Positions 13,924 to 14,208 of a stretch of DNA of 14,208 nt are shown here, piece after piece. Every line of letters begins with the position of its first letter. Position 1 is the stretch's first letter. The DNA is from Minisyncoccota bacterium. GTDB taxonomy: Bacteria > Patescibacteriota > Minisyncoccia > Phycocordibacterales > CAIJYI01. The DNA is taken from NCBI GenBank assembly GCA_023229825.1, contig JALNYN010000030.1:1-14208 (forward strand), in the 5' to 3' direction. Under the pieces are notes generated by a model. It was not told the DNA's origin and did no database searches. It saw only the letters and a list, made by a program, of their open reading frames with translations. A program made the position numbers and the translations under genes.

Positions 13924-14032
13924 TCGACGCCGGAGCCGTGTTGTACACGGTTCCGAAACATTTGTGATGTCATCGCTATTTTGTAATAATTCAGAAAATA
14001 GTGAGACCTTTCAAAACGTTTCGGTTCGGGGT
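13924..14032. repeat. Dispersed palindromic element (second family), copy 2
   Basis: It matches copy 1 (10281-10440) in order: CGACGCCGGAGC, stem CCGTGT-TGT-ACACGG closed by CGGA...TCCG, CGAAACATT, a spacer with AATAGTGAGACCTTTCAAAACG, then TTTCGGTTCGGGG. The stem bases differ from copy 1 but stay complementary. CCGAAACrTT near the left and AACGTTTCGG near the right are inverted repeats of each other. Confidence 0.75.
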
Positions 14033-14140
14033 GAGGAATGGGAAGGGACCCATTCCGTAAAACCTTCTTCTGATATTTTGTGAGGTGAGAGATGGGAAGG
14101 GACCCATCTCGCAAGACCTTCTTTAGATATTTTGCGAGGT
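14033..14140. repeat. Two 54-bp tandem hairpin units
   Basis: Unit 1 has stem GGAATGGG/CCCATTCC (14035-14042, 14049-14056); unit 2 has GAGATGGG/CCCATCTC (14089-14096, 14103-14110); both have loop AAGGGA. Each is followed by a similar tail (GTAAAACCTTCTTCTGATAT or GCAAGACCTTCTTTAGATAT, then TTTGTG or TTTGCG and AGGT). The two stems differ at two base pairs, both compensated. No gene is seen from 13870 to 14208. Confidence 0.85.
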
Positions 14141-14208
14141 ACGAGCAAAAATATCAAAAAGGTATACTGCTCATGTAATGAGAGAAACAAAATATTGAAA
14201 AGGTGTAC

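Noticed and set aside
13875..14114. 79-codon open frame on the minus strand with repeated GSLPI(S/P)H
   Set aside because: The repeated peptide simply translates the tandem 54-bp hairpin units; no start context.
14033..14140. CRISPR array
   Set aside because: Only two units, directly adjacent without unique spacers of even length, and each unit contains its own hairpin; no cas gene nearby.
1..14208. Recoded UGA (Gracilibacteria/SR1-type code)
   Set aside because: No in-frame TGA interrupts any of the recognised genes, and one small gene ends in TGA.
1..14208. tRNA or rRNA genes
   Set aside because: No cloverleaf with a GTTCRA-type T-arm or rRNA core sequence was seen in the intergenic regions on either strand by eye.

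Overview
The window looks like a chromosomal piece from an uncultivated, small-genome bacterium, most plausibly a Candidate Phyla Radiation lineage (Parcubacteria-like). The reasons are: no recognisable Shine-Dalgarno sequence before any start codon, a soluble group-3-like [NiFe] hydrogenase with small subunits, a very large multi-domain surface protein, a cytosolic HExxH protein of a type I associate with these phyla from memory, and intergenic spaces filled with short AT-rich and palindromic repeats. TGA is used once as a stop (48-aa gene) and never in frame inside a gene, so the code appears standard. The lineage is an inference; no rRNA or marker gene is present.

Layout. Positions 1-4318 (minus) hold the 5' part of a giant secreted or membrane-anchored protein (at least 1439 residues, running off the left edge). 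It has a signal peptide, a beta-rich N-terminal region, a transmembrane hairpin that resembles a second signal peptide, a fibronectin-III domain, and then a 1.18-kb tandemly repeated block of discoidin (F5/8 type C)-like and FnIII domains. Positions 4526-8447 (minus) hold four co-directional genes: hydrogenase small subunit, a putative HExxH metallopeptidase, a Bro-N/DinD-like protein, and hydrogenase large subunit, closed by a strong intrinsic terminator. Positions 8834-9694 (plus) encode a protein with a GXGXG beta-helix domain. This gene is bracketed by two copies of a ~120-bp palindromic REP/MITE-like element. A 57-aa gene (9917-10090, plus) with a terminator follows, itself framed by an inverted repeat. 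Positions 10483-12807 (minus) encode an APC-type permease fused to two universal stress protein domains. A 48-aa single-pass membrane protein (12913-13059) and a NYN-domain nuclease-like protein (13175-13768) follow, both minus. The right end (13870-14208) has no gene but carries dispersed and tandem hairpin repeats.

How it fits together. The hydrogenase pair would make a soluble H2-active core, but no flavin or multi-FeS partner subunit lies in the window, and its two subunit genes are separated by two genes with no obvious hydrogenase role. The small subunit has an altered first cluster motif (SCCED). Three promoters share the form TTGnnn-17-TATTAT (8772, 12903 and 13878). The one before the NYN gene runs directly into an intrinsic terminator, suggesting a short RNA or an attenuated leader.
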